DNA of 20,251 nucleotides, taken from positions 1 through 20,251 of the forward strand of contig JAUYJH010000067.1 in NCBI GenBank assembly GCA_030688705.1, given 5' to 3'. Below are positions 5,690 through 13,383 of this stretch, one piece after another. Position 1 is the first letter of the stretch; each line of letters starts with the position of its first letter. The stretch is from Deltaproteobacteria bacterium (lineage in GTDB: Bacteria; UBA10199; SPLOWO2-01-44-7). Below the pieces are notes generated by a model, which made no database searches, had not been told where the DNA came from, and saw nothing but the letters and a program-made list of their open reading frames with translations. The translations under genes and the position numbers were made by a program.

Positions 5690-7799
5690 CTCGACGCCGC
5701 CACGCGATGATAAATCCGATCGCCATCAAGACAACAGGCCCGATAAAAATATTGGCGAGCTTGATGCCCATGCGGGCCCTGTCGGAAACAAGGGCCACGG
5801 GTTGATGGACAACCCCCTTGGAACGGACAGAGATCAGCTCTTCCCCGGTTGAAAAAACATCAACGGCGTTTTCCAGCAAAAGGCCGTTGTCGGGGAATTG
5901 CTGTAAAAACGTATTGTTCAGAAACTGGGTGTTGCCAACCACCGCCATTTTGTTGTCAACCATCGCACCGAGGGGAATAGTGCCGGCTGTGCCGAGTGTC
6001 ATCGCGTTGCTGGCCGCCTGCGGATCGAGAGACCCCTGTGTCGCGCTGATGCTCGAAGAAACGGCCAAGGGGGTTGTTTTGAATAAAACGGTTCCACCGG
6101 ACACGGTGCTGGGCCACGGCAAAACAAGATTGCCCAATTCCGAGACCATCGGCTGGCTTTTATCGAAATTTTCAGGCCGGATCGAAACCCAGTAGGGGTA
6201 GGGGACAACAAACTGGACCACGCCGCCGGTAAAAGTGGCCATGGCGTTTGACGGATCCAAAACAAGATCTTCCTGGACGGTTACACCGTAATTTTTAAAA
6301 AAATCTTCAAGGGGATTGGAGCGGCCTTCCGGTTTTAAGCCGGCCCCCATGGCCACCGCGATCCGTTCCATCAGAACAATCGCCTTGCCCCCCTGATCGA
6401 GATAAGTTTGAAAAGATTTTTTTTCATTGTCGGAGAGTTTCTCCGGAACAACAAAAAAGAGAACGGGCATCTCTTTGGGTTCCAGGGCATTGAGCGATTT
6501 TTCATTAATCGATCGGATAGCGTAGCGGCTTTCAAGCCTTTCTTTGGCCTGCGAGAACTCTTCTTCGTTGGGGACCCACCAGCCGATCTGCGGTTTTTTG
6601 ATTTCGGTGACTTTAAGAATGCCGGCGTCCAGGCGGTACTCCAGATTGTTGGTGTTTTGCACGACCGCCAAAATCTCCTGCCTGGAGGCGAAATTGACGG
6701 TCATCCCCAGATAAATTTTTGCCAGTTCCTGTTTGTCTTTGTGGAGGACGTTAAGTTCAATAGGGGGGATTCCCATCATCTGCACTTTTTGTTCTTCCAC
6801 GGCGTCGGCCTGCGGGTTGATAAATTCGACTTTAATGTTTTTGCCGCCGTATTGTTTGTATTCCGACAAAATATCTCCGACGTCTTGCCTCACATTATTC
6901 AGGGCCGGCGGCAAATCCGGGCTGAAATAGACCCTAAGTGTCACGACATCTTTGAGATTTTTGAGAATTTTTTGGGTGGCAGAACTCAACGTGTATCGCT
7001 TTTGGGCGGTCAGGTCGATGCGGTAAAAGTGGTTGGCGGCCAGAATATTCAGGGTAAAAACGCCGATCGCGGCGGTCACAATCATCGCCCATCTTCCTTT
7101 ACCCAGAGACTTGAGATTGCAAAACAAAAAGAGGGCGATGACGGAAAAATAATAGATCCAATCCCTCGTGTCCATGACGCCGCGGCTGATGGAGTCGAAG
7201 TGGGATTGAAGCCCCAGATATTGCAAAAAAGAGGAAAAAAGACGCGGCAGGCCGGTGGTGATGACCGGCTCACCGCAAATGAGCAGGACAAAACAGCCGA
7301 TAACTCCCAGAATAAAGGCGATGATCTGGTTGTCGGTCAGAGAAGAGATCCATAAGCCGATGGCGAGATAGGCCCCCCCCATGAAAACAAGACCGAGATA
7401 ACCGCCGATCATCGGGCCCGGATCCGGCTTTCCCAGAAAAAAGAGGGTGGCGGGGAGAGGCAGGGTGAGCAAAAGGGCGCTGGTCAAAAGCCCAAGGGCG
7501 GCGAGAAATTTTCCAAGGACCACCTCCCATTCCGAAATGGGGAGGGTGAAAAGAAGCTCGATGGTGCCGTATTTTCTCTCTTCGGACCATTTGCCCATAG
7601 CCACCGCCGGAACGAAAAAGAGATAGATAAAGGGCATCATGGTAAAAAGGCCGCGCAGATTGTTTTGGCCGACGATAAAAAAACTCCGCCAGAAAAACCA
7701 GTTCGTCAAAACCAAAAAGGCGGTCAGATAAATATAGGCCGTGGGGCTGACGAAATAGGCCCTGAATTCCCGCTTGGCGATTGTCCAGATTATTTTCAT
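5673..7799 (-). CDS. ABC-2 permease fused to GldG-like auxiliary domain
   Basis: A 708-residue inner-membrane subunit of a Gld-like ABC exporter. Residues 1 to about 240 form an ABC-2 permease with about six hydrophobic helices (for example AYIYLTAFLVLTNWFF and GVIGCFVLLICGEP) and the cytoplasmic SEERKYGTIELLFTLPIS loop typical of the family. A further TM near 250-270 leads to HFYRIDLTAQKRYTLS, then a long ABC_transp_aux (GldG) region containing LRVYFSPDLPP and ending with a TM helix and RRR. In Bacteroidetes GldF and GldG are separate proteins; here they are one. The ATG at 7799 overlaps the ATPase stop by ATGA, implying translational coupling. A 28-codon longer form would lie inside the ATPase gene and is unlikely. 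The last five codons come from repeat R2. Confidence 0.88.
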   Translation of the reverse strand: MKIIWTIAKREFRAYFVSPTAYIYLTAFLVLTNWFFWRSFFIVGQNNLRGLFTMMPFIYLFFVPAVAMGKWSEERKYGTIELLFTLPISEWEVVLGKFLAALGLLTSALLLTLPLPATLFFLGKPDPGPMIGGYLGLVFMGGAYLAIGLWISSLTDNQIIAFILGVIGCFVLLICGEPVITTGLPRLFSSFLQYLGLQSHFDSISRGVMDTRDWIYYFSVIALFLFCNLKSLGKGRWAMIVTAAIGVFTLNILAANHFYRIDLTAQKRYTLSSATQKILKNLKDVVTLRVYFSPDLPPALNNVRQDVGDILSEYKQYGGKNIKVEFINPQADAVEEQKVQMMGIPPIELNVLHKDKQELAKIYLGMTVNFASRQEILAVVQNTNNLEYRLDAGILKVTEIKKPQIGWWVPNEEEFSQAKERLESRYAIRSINEKSLNALEPKEMPVLFFVVPEKLSDNEKKSFQTYLDQGGKAIVLMERIAVAMGAGLKPEGRSNPLEDFFKNYGVTVQEDLVLDPSNAMATFTGGVVQFVVPYPYWVSIRPENFDKSQPMVSELGNLVLPWPSTVSGGTVLFKTTPLAVSSSISATQGSLDPQAASNAMTLGTAGTIPLGAMVDNKMAVVGNTQFLNNTFLQQFPDNGLLLENAVDVFSTGEELISVRSKGVVHQPVALVSDRARMGIKLANIFIGPVVLMAIGFIIAWRRRVSLRA

Positions 7800-8725
7800 C
7801 GGGTCAGCTCCAGAAAAATGTCTTCCAATGAGGAAGATTCCCTTTTTAATTCCGAAAGACTCCACCGATTGGCCACCACCCATTTGAAAATCGCTTCACT
7901 TTTATTCTCGGCGGCCGGACATTTTAAAATCAGAGTTTGCCATTCTCCATGGGTCGCACGGAAACCCCCGAGCACAAATTCGGAAAGGGAGCCGATTGCG
8001 TTTTCAATGTCGGCTCGCGGGGCTTTTATTTTGGCAAAGTAGCGGCTTCCCCCTTGACCTTTTTGCATCAATTCTTCCGGGGTGCCTGCGCCGACCAGAT
8101 TTCCGCGCGCAATGATGAGCACCCTTCCACACACCGCCTGCACCTCTTGCATGATGTGGGTCGATAAAATGACCGTTCTTTCCCTGCCAATTTCCCGAAT
8201 CAAGGCGCGGATCTCCTGGATTTGGTGGGGGTCGAGGCCGGTGGTCGGCTCATCAAGAATTAAAAGGGGAGGTTTATGGATCAATGCCTGGGCGAGGCAG
8301 ACCCTTTGCTTGTAGCCGCGGGAAAGCTGGCCGATGGGGCGGCCGATAACCTCTTTAAGCCCGCAAAGATGGAGAGCCTCTTCAAGGCGTGTTTTGACGG
8401 CCTCTTTGGAAACTCCCCGTAGGAGGGCTATATAGGTCAAAAATTCGGTCACCTCCATATCGTGATAAGAAGGGGCGTTTTCCGGCAGGTAGCCGATCTG
8501 GGCTTTTGCCTCGATCGGGTTTTCTTCCATGTCAATTCCGTTGACCGTGACGCTGCCGGAGTCGGGCTTGAGATAGCCGGTGACAAGCCGCATGGCGGTT
8601 GTTTTTCCGGCACCGTTCGGTCCCAAAAGACCAACCACCTCCCCTTTAGCCACTTCAAAGGTAATCCCATCGACCGCCTTCACGGTTTTAAAATTTTTGG
8701 AGAGATTTTCGACTTTAAGGATCAT
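7796..8725 (-). CDS. ABC transporter ATPase (Gld-like export system)
   Basis: A 309-residue nucleotide-binding subunit. Walker A is GPNGAGKTT (residues 35-43), the signature LSRGYKQ is at 134-140 (R in place of the first G of LSGGQ), Walker B LLILDEP is at 154-160 and the switch His is in STH at 188-190. The C-terminal 90 residues match the extension of drug- or Gld-type exporters. I chose the ATG at 8725 (MILKVENLSK), where the family normally begins. An in-frame TTG at 8764 would add 13 residues and has a G-rich stretch upstream inside the REP cluster. The stop overlaps the permease start by 4 nt, so the two subunits are surely co-translated. The substrate is unknown; the gliding link comes only from Bacteroidetes homologues. 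Confidence 0.92.
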   Translation of the reverse strand: MILKVENLSKNFKTVKAVDGITFEVAKGEVVGLLGPNGAGKTTAMRLVTGYLKPDSGSVTVNGIDMEENPIEAKAQIGYLPENAPSYHDMEVTEFLTYIALLRGVSKEAVKTRLEEALHLCGLKEVIGRPIGQLSRGYKQRVCLAQALIHKPPLLILDEPTTGLDPHQIQEIRALIREIGRERTVILSTHIMQEVQAVCGRVLIIARGNLVGAGTPEELMQKGQGGSRYFAKIKAPRADIENAIGSLSEFVLGGFRATHGEWQTLILKCPAAENKSEAIFKWVVANRWSLSELKRESSSLEDIFLELTR

Positions 8726-8779
8726 CTGCGGCGGGGATTGTAAGAATTTTTCCAACCGTGTCAATGATGCGCTATCCCC

Positions 8780-8841
8780 CTACCTGGTAGAGGGACCCCA
8801 TCTCCCTACCAGGTAGGAGAGAAGTTTCTGCTACCTGGTAG
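8780..8841. repeat. Left REP cluster of RAYT locus (three cores)
   Basis: Cores CTACCTGGTAG (8780-8790), CTACCAGGTAG (8806-8816) and CTACCTGGTAG (8831-8841) have 26/25-bp spacing and alternate in orientation. Neighbouring cores form hairpins with GTAG/CTAC at the base and short inner stems such as AGA/TCT. The GTAG tetranucleotide at the foot of the hairpin is the known hallmark of REPs processed by RAYT transposases. The third core contains the TAG stop of the transposase gene. Confidence 0.9.
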
Positions 8842-9463
8842 GAGGAGGGACAGCGATTTGCCATCGCTTCAGTTTTGTTAACAGCCATTTTTCTTCTTCA
8901 CTTAAAGCTTTTGGCACCAAAGTAGATACCAAATGTCTGTAAAATTTTTGTCTAACTTCAGGCCTATCGGCTAATTCCAAATATGTGGGGGCAGGTGTTA
9001 AGAGCTCATTTGGTTCCCCATATGCGTAAAAACGATAACCACACCATTTCCATTGATCGGGGTGTTGTACGATACCGGCTTGTGGGGCATTTTGCGGTAA
9101 ATAACGAAGCAAAGAGATTCCATATTGGTCGTTGTCAACAACAGAGGCCTTGTAAGGACCCATCCAAATATGTCCGCAACGCCCATTTCTTTTGTTATAA
9201 CGGACAGAGAAAGTGCGGTTAATATGCCACATAATTGTGTCCAAGAGGGATGGCCCTGGAGTCCTGAGAAAGAGATGGACATGGGTATGCATGAGTCCGT
9301 AATCATAAAGCAAAAAATTATGTTTTTCCTTCACCTCTTTTATGATCGATAAGTAGAGAAGAAAATCGGCTTCGTTTTGAAAACGGAACTCCTTGTTATT
9401 ACATTGTATCCAAACGTGGTAGGCAAGGTCTTCAGCTAGTTGTCTCTGCATTTTATATCCCAT
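8831..9463 (-). CDS. REP-associated tyrosine transposase (RAYT, Y1/HUH family)
   Basis: A 210-residue single-strand DNA transposase of the IS200-like Y1 family. The HUH metal-binding motif is HVH at 61-63 (in MHTHVHLFLRTP, where relatives usually have PNHVHL). The probable catalytic Tyr is Y121 in LLRYLPQNAPQAGIV, matching the RYIHLNPVRAGLV block. GRCGHIWMGPYKA (94-106) fits the usual HLWQ.RYK block. The start ATG at 9463 is preceded by AAAGGT. The C-terminal PPPTR and the stop codon are encoded by a REP core. The gene is flanked on both sides by related REP clusters and is more AT-rich than neighbouring genes. RAYTs are usually single-copy and domesticated, and are thought to mobilise REPs in trans rather than themselves. 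All key residues are present, so it is probably active. Confidence 0.92.
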   Translation of the reverse strand: MGYKMQRQLAEDLAYHVWIQCNNKEFRFQNEADFLLYLSIIKEVKEKHNFLLYDYGLMHTHVHLFLRTPGPSLLDTIMWHINRTFSVRYNKRNGRCGHIWMGPYKASVVDNDQYGISLLRYLPQNAPQAGIVQHPDQWKWCGYRFYAYGEPNELLTPAPTYLELADRPEVRQKFYRHLVSTLVPKALSEEEKWLLTKLKRWQIAVPPPTR

Positions 9464-9502
9464 AGTGACCTTTGATTAAGCAAAACTTGTGCCAATCCAT
9501 TG

Positions 9503-9538
9503 CGTACATAAAGGGTGCTCGACGTTTTTGAATGTACG
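9503..9538. repeat. 7-bp inverted repeat upstream of the RAYT gene
   Basis: CGTACAT (9503-9509) and ATGTACG (9532-9538) are perfect inverted copies 22 nt apart, between the RAYT start and the right REP cluster. They could be a regulatory site or chance; nothing further supports a function. Confidence 0.3.
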
Positions 9539-9572
9539 AATTGCGTCGTCCCCCGACGGATTCACTACACTC

Positions 9573-9660
9573 CTACCAGGTAGGGAAGGGAGTTTCTGCT
9601 ACCTGGTAGAGGGACCCCATCTTCCTACCAGGTAGGGGAGGAGTTCCTGCTACCTGGTAG
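9573..9660. repeat. Right REP cluster of RAYT locus (four cores)
   Basis: Cores at 9573-9583 (CTACCAGGTAG), 9599-9609 (CTACCTGGTAG), 9625-9635 (CTACCAGGTAG) and 9650-9660 (CTACCTGGTAG) alternate in orientation at 26/26/25-bp steps. The linker AGGGACCCCATCT is nearly identical to the left cluster, and the linkers containing AGTTTCTG or AGTTCCTG are shared too. It lies 43 nt before the start of the next plus-strand gene, whose promoter must be in or beside it. Confidence 0.9.
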
Positions 9661-9703
9661 CGCGCCCTTGCTACTTCTGCCACATTTTGGTAAGGCGACG
9701 GCA

Positions 9704-10696
9704 ATGATCATCGGACTCACTGGAAAAAACGGGTCGGGGAAGGGGGAGGTGGCCAATTTTTTGCAAGCGGCCGGTTTTACCTATTATTCCCTCTCCGATG
9801 TCCTCCGCGAAGAATTGAAGAAGAGAGGCAAAGAGATTACCCGCCAAAACTTGACCGATTTTGCCAACGAACTGCGCCAACAAAAGGGGGCAGGGTGTTT
9901 GGGGCTTCTGACGGCGGCAAAGTTAAAGCCCGACGGCAATTATGTGATCGATTCGATCCGCCATCCCTCCGAGGTGGAGGCGTTAAAGCAGACCCCCAAT
10001 TTTTATCTCTTGGCGGTCGATGCCGATCCGCAGACCCGCTTTGAAAGAATTAAACTCCGTTCGCGCGAAAAGGACACCGTTACCTATGAGGCCTTTGTGG
10101 AACAAGAGGCCAAAGAGGCCGCCGGAAAAAAACCGACCGACCAACAATTAAACCGGACTCTGGAAATGGCCGATGCCCGCATCGAAAATAACGGCACTTT
10201 GGAAGAACTCCATCAAAAAGTCCGGCAGATTATCCAAACGGTGGCCATCGATATCAAGCGCCCCGATTGGGACGATTATTTCATGCAGATCGCCCGGCAA
10301 GTGGCGCTTCGCTCTAACTGCATCAAAAGAAAAGTGGCCGCTTTGCTTGTTAAAGACCAGCGGATTATTTCCACCGGCTACAATGGCACCCCGCGCGGCA
10401 TCAAAAATTGCAACGAGGGGGGCTGTCCGCGCTGTCATAAAATAGGAACCTCCGGCGCCAACTTAGAGTCCTGTCTCTGTTCTCACGCCGAAGAAAATTC
10501 AATCGTCCAATCGGCTTATCACGGGGTTAATATCAAGGGGGCCACGCTCTACACCACTTTTTCACCCTGTCTCGGCTGTACCAAAATGATCATCAATTCC
10601 GGCATCAAAGAGGTCGTCTACAATCATGCGTATAATCTCGAAGAAATTTCCTCCAAATTATTGAAAGAAGCGGGTATCATCATCCGACAACTTTAG
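9704..10696 (+). CDS. P-loop nucleotide kinase-like / dCMP deaminase fusion
   Basis: A 330-residue two-domain protein. Residues 1 to about 180 are a dephospho-CoA-kinase- or adenylate-kinase-like P-loop domain: GLTGKNGSGKGEVA at 4-17 is Walker A, and VIDSIRHPSEV near 81-91 fits the Walker B region. Residues about 186-330 are a zinc-dependent dCMP deaminase. They carry HAEENSI (261-267; H ligand and catalytic E), SPCLGC (287-292; two Cys ligands) and an extra Cys/His-rich insert (CNEGGCPRCHK) usual for dCMP deaminases. The deaminase would make dUMP for dTMP synthesis; the kinase domain's substrate is unclear. The architecture recalls AvcD-type antiphage deaminases, but those are considerably longer. 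The start at the ATG at 9704 fits the family; an upstream TTG at 9668 would only add REP-edge sequence. AAGG at 9692-9695 may be the ribosome binding site. Confidence 0.88.
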   Translation: MIIGLTGKNGSGKGEVANFLQAAGFTYYSLSDVLREELKKRGKEITRQNLTDFANELRQQKGAGCLGLLTAAKLKPDGNYVIDSIRHPSEVEALKQTPNFYLLAVDADPQTRFERIKLRSREKDTVTYEAFVEQEAKEAAGKKPTDQQLNRTLEMADARIENNGTLEELHQKVRQIIQTVAIDIKRPDWDDYFMQIARQVALRSNCIKRKVAALLVKDQRIISTGYNGTPRGIKNCNEGGCPRCHKIGTSGANLESCLCSHAEENSIVQSAYHGVNIKGATLYTTFSPCLGCTKMIINSGIKEVVYNHAYNLEEISSKLLKEAGIIIRQL

Positions 10697-10701
10697 GCTG
10701 T

Positions 10702-10771
10702 GTCATCCCGACGAAAGTCGGGATCCAGCCGTGATTACAATGACTGGATTCCGGCTTCCGCCAGAATGACG
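10702..10771. repeat. Palindromic repeat R3 upstream of the AsmA-like gene
   Basis: Begins GTCATCCCGACGAAAGTCGG and ends with CTGGATTCCGGCTTCCGCC then AGAATGACG. It has outer GTCAT/ATGAC and inner ATCCAG/CTGGAT complementarity plus the local hairpin CCCGACGAAAGTCGGG. It is the same family as R4 inside addA but carries about a dozen extra bases in the centre. It fills most of the gap between the deaminase stop and the AsmA start. Confidence 0.9.
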
Positions 10772-10792
10772 ATAATCCACAAGAATGACAAA

Positions 10793-12580
10793 ATGAAAAA
10801 AAAACTGAAAATAGCCGCAATTTTTTTCGCCGCTTTTATTGTTGTTCTCCTCATTTTACCTTTTGCGCTTCCTCAAAGCCTCTACAAAAACTGGTTTCAG
10901 AGCCAAATCGAATCGAACCTGAATTTAAAACTGAATGTACAAACCTTTCGATTGGCCATTCTCCCTTTGCCTTCGCTTACGCTCAAAAATGTTCAAATTT
11001 TTTCGACCCAAGCCCCGTTTGAAAATCAATGGATAGCGCAGAGCGGAGAGATATCGGCTTATGTCCAGCTTAAGCCGCTGATGGACAGACAAGTCATCGC
11101 TTCTCTCTCTTTAGAAGAGCCGGTTCTTTATTTTCGGACTTCCAAGGAGGCTTCTAATTTTTCCAACCTTTTGGTTAAAAATGAGAAATCGGATGGCGGG
11201 CCGACCGGGTGGCGGCTTAGGGTCTCTTCCTTTGAATTAAAGAAAGGGGAGCTTCAATATTTTTCTGATTCGCGAGAAACTCCCAAATATACGTTGAAAA
11301 ATGTCGATATCGCCCTCAAAAATCTCTCGCTTGCCGGGAAGAGTTCTATTCCGTTAAAAATTTCCATGAGTGTTTTGGGGGGCGAAGATAATTTTGTTTT
11401 AAACGGGGATGTCCGTCTTGATCTGGACACCAAGCAGATCGTTACAGACAATCTTACGTGGAATTTGGGGAGGATTGCCGCAAAACTCAAGGGAAATTTT
11501 GATGCCGACAAAATGACGGCCAACATGACCCTTAGGGCGGATGTCGCAAAACTCAACGGCAATACATTAGCCGGTGATTTTCCAAAAATCTATGAACAGG
11601 TGTTGCACACTTCCGCTTCTGAAATCCCCGGTTTCTCCAATTTGGGATTGGATGGTACGCTTCAATGGACGCCGAAAGGTTTTTTCACGCAAGGGACCCT
11701 GCGTGCGGGGAGCATGCAGTACAAAAATTACCCGCTTGAAAACGTCCGCTGTAATTTTGGTTTTTCTCCGCCCAGGCTCAACATTTCATCCTTGTCGGCG
11801 GCGGTCTTCGGCGCCAACGCGTCGGCCAACGGTTTTGTTTTATTCATCAACCCCCTCGCGTATCAGTTTGATTTCAATCTCAAGAATGTCGATTTAACCC
11901 GCCTTGCTTTCCTGAAAAAACAGGTGGTGGGGAAAGGGGTCTTAAACGCGTCTTTGCAGGGCAAAATCGCGGCGAACAAAGGCCCCCTTCGCGATCTGAA
12001 TGCCGCCGGAACTATTCTGGTGACGGAAGGGTCGATTCCGTCGTTAAAGCTGGGAGAGGAGATTTTCGGCAGTTCCGTCTGGAATATTCTTGTGCCGCTG
12101 GCCGGTTTTAACAAACGGGCGCTCGATAATTTAAAAAGTCTCGATGCCACGGTGGAACAGTTGTCTATTCCTTTTGCCATTCAGGGGGGGGCGGCCAAAA
12201 TCATCAACGGAAGCTGGCAGAACCCCCGTTATCAGATACGGCTTAGCGGCCTTATCGGTTTTGATGAATCGCTGTCGGGTAACGGGGCTTTTTTGCTCTC
12301 TGCCAAAGAGACAGAGGCGTTGATTGGAGACGCGGGGGTGCGGAAAGCGCTGGCCGATCCCCAGGGAAAGTTGGAACTCCCTTTTAACGTCAGCGGTACT
12401 TTTGAAAATCCAAAAATCGATCCCGATAAAAAAATCCTTACCGGGCGATTTACCAAAGTGGTGGCCTTGCGGGGGATCGATTTCGTGAAGGATCAGCTGA
12501 ATCCTGAAAATATCGCCAAAGACCCGGTCAATGCCATCGAGGCGCCGATCAACATTCTGAAGGGAATTTTTGGAAAATAG
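10793..12580 (+). CDS. AsmA family envelope protein
   Basis: A 595-residue protein with an N-terminal membrane anchor (IAAIFFAAFIVVLLILPFAL, about residues 7-26) and a long beta-rich periplasmic body. The AsmA-type opening follows the anchor (NLNLKLNVQTFRLAILPLPSLTLKNVQIF), and the C-terminal AsmA region begins near residue 430 (LVPLAGFNKRALDNLKSLDATVEQLSIPF). It continues into GKLELPFNVSGTFENPKIDPD. AsmA-like proteins influence outer-membrane composition and probably move phospholipids across the periplasm, which implies a two-membrane cell. The frame is open upstream to 10700, but those codons are repeat R3, so the ATG at 10793 (MKKKLK, a normal anchor start) is preferred. The gene converges on the DciA-like gene with a 35-nt gap. 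Confidence 0.88.
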   Translation: MKKKLKIAAIFFAAFIVVLLILPFALPQSLYKNWFQSQIESNLNLKLNVQTFRLAILPLPSLTLKNVQIFSTQAPFENQWIAQSGEISAYVQLKPLMDRQVIASLSLEEPVLYFRTSKEASNFSNLLVKNEKSDGGPTGWRLRVSSFELKKGELQYFSDSRETPKYTLKNVDIALKNLSLAGKSSIPLKISMSVLGGEDNFVLNGDVRLDLDTKQIVTDNLTWNLGRIAAKLKGNFDADKMTANMTLRADVAKLNGNTLAGDFPKIYEQVLHTSASEIPGFSNLGLDGTLQWTPKGFFTQGTLRAGSMQYKNYPLENVRCNFGFSPPRLNISSLSAAVFGANASANGFVLFINPLAYQFDFNLKNVDLTRLAFLKKQVVGKGVLNASLQGKIAANKGPLRDLNAAGTILVTEGSIPSLKLGEEIFGSSVWNILVPLAGFNKRALDNLKSLDATVEQLSIPFAIQGGAAKIINGSWQNPRYQIRLSGLIGFDESLSGNGAFLLSAKETEALIGDAGVRKALADPQGKLELPFNVSGTFENPKIDPDKKILTGRFTKVVALRGIDFVKDQLNPENIAKDPVNAIEAPINILKGIFGK

Positions 12581-12615
12581 GGCCTCTCCTGTCGAACCTC
12601 CGAAACGGCGGGTCT

Positions 12616-12924
12616 TTATGAATGCCTTAACACCCATCTGATTTTTTCAATCTGGATATCGGTGAAAGCGGCGCGGATTTTTTCGAGGACTTCTTCTTCC
12701 ATCATCCGCAGTTCCTGAAGCCAGGCGGGATTTTCCACCTCCACAAATAATATGTTGCCGCGCCAGACGGTGGGGGCGGCGTGACCGGCAATTTTGGGGC
12801 CGACGATTTTTTCCCAATGGGCGTGAAGCGAATATTGCCGGATTTTGGCCCCCATCTTGCCACCCTTCAAAAAGCGGCCCAGAATTTCGTTGACGGAGTG
12901 AAAGGGGGCCTTAAGTTTTGCCAT
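12616..12924 (-). CDS. DciA-like (DUF721) protein
   Basis: A 102-residue DUF721-family protein. The core is HWEKIVGPKIAGHAAP (residues 36-51), then NILFVEVENPAWLQELRMME (57-76), the family's most conserved block. DciA is the ancestral loader of the replicative helicase DnaB in bacteria lacking DnaC or DnaI. Short single-domain members like this one are widespread and the role is inferred by family only. A purine-rich AAAGGGG directly precedes the ATG at 12924. It diverges from the dksA-like gene across a 93-nt region. Confidence 0.82.
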   Translation of the reverse strand: MAKLKAPFHSVNEILGRFLKGGKMGAKIRQYSLHAHWEKIVGPKIAGHAAPTVWRGNILFVEVENPAWLQELRMMEEEVLEKIRAAFTDIQIEKIRWVLRHS

Positions 12925-12951
12925 CCCCTTTCACACCACATCTGTTTTAGG

Positions 12952-12976
12952 TTGACAACAAAAGGTTGTTGGTCAA
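12952..12976 (+). promoter_or_regulatory. Hairpin over a -35 box between dciA-like and dksA-like genes
   Basis: TTGACAACAA (12952-12961) pairs with TTGTT-G-GTCAA (12966-12976) as a 10-bp stem with one bulged G and an AAGG loop. The first six bases are a perfect -35 consensus TTGACA facing the dksA-like gene. The -10 is weak (AAATAT at 12975-12980, 17 nt away). This could be an operator over the promoter. Confidence 0.4.
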
Positions 12977-13017
12977 ATATCCCGCTTCCGAAATGGGTGG
13001 CGAAGGAGGGGAAAACC

Positions 13018-13383
13018 TTGAATAAAAAAGATTTGGTCCGTTTCAAAAAACTTCTGGAAGAGCGCAAACAGGCCCTTTTAACGGCGGTCAGCAACAGCAA
13101 AGAGCAGGGGCTCGGTTTTTCCTCCGAAGACCTGCCGGATGAAATTGATCTGGCCACTTCCGAGGCTGACCAGTCGATGAACCTCCGTTTGCGCGACCGC
13201 GAACGGGTGCTCCTCAAAAAGATCGAGCGGACTCTCGAGAAAATAGACGAGGGGATTTTTGGCGTTTGCGAGTCGTGCGGCGAAGAGATCAGCGTAAAAC
13301 GTCTGGAGGCCCGCCCCGTCACCGATTTGTGCATCCGCTGTAAAGAAGAGCAGGAGAGGGTTGAAAAAGGTTTCGCCGATTAG
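13018..13383 (+). CDS. DksA/TraR-family zinc-finger transcription factor, TTG start
   Basis: A 121-residue regulator that would bind RNA polymerase through the secondary channel and, with ppGpp, adjust transcription. A coiled-coil N-terminal half contains LPDEIDLATSEADQ (residues 40-53) and RDRERVLLKKIERTLEKID. The C-terminal zinc finger follows, CESCGEEI then RPVTDLCIRCKEEQE, with all four Cys present. The start is TTG at 13018: an excellent ribosome binding site AAGGAGG (13003-13009) lies 8 nt upstream, and no in-frame ATG exists near it. Upstream in-frame codons belong to the intergenic region. The stop TAG (13381-13383) spans the left end of the MITE-like element; without the element, the next base is also G, so the stop would be unchanged. 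Confidence 0.9.
   Translation: MNKKDLVRFKKLLEERKQALLTAVSNSKEQGLGFSSEDLPDEIDLATSEADQSMNLRLRDRERVLLKKIERTLEKIDEGIFGVCESCGEEISVKRLEARPVTDLCIRCKEEQERVEKGFAD

Noticed and set aside
5275..5703. 142-codon minus-strand frame starting with a VIASVAKQSRDSS-type peptide
   Set aside because: The peptide is simply a translated dispersed repeat (R2) read in another frame of the DUF4340 region.
6408..7355. 315-codon plus-strand open frame opposite the permease-GldG gene
   Set aside because: It is antisense to a gene with clear family motifs, is rich in Phe/Asp/Gly from reversed codons, and has no recognisable domain.
8780..9660. CRISPR-like regular spacing of an 11-bp repeat (25-26 bp period)
   Set aside because: Repeats alternate in orientation, linkers are themselves repeated, only three or four units occur per cluster, and the gene between them is a RAYT transposase, not a Cas gene. 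This is a REP arrangement.
9704..10696. Firm assignment as an AvcD antiphage deaminase
   Set aside because: The architecture is similar, but the protein is far shorter than known AvcD and no AvcI-like inhibitory RNA could be recognised beside it.
10700..10792. Upstream extension of the AsmA-like gene
   Set aside because: These 31 codons are repeat R3 in frame; a normal membrane-anchor start exists at 10793.
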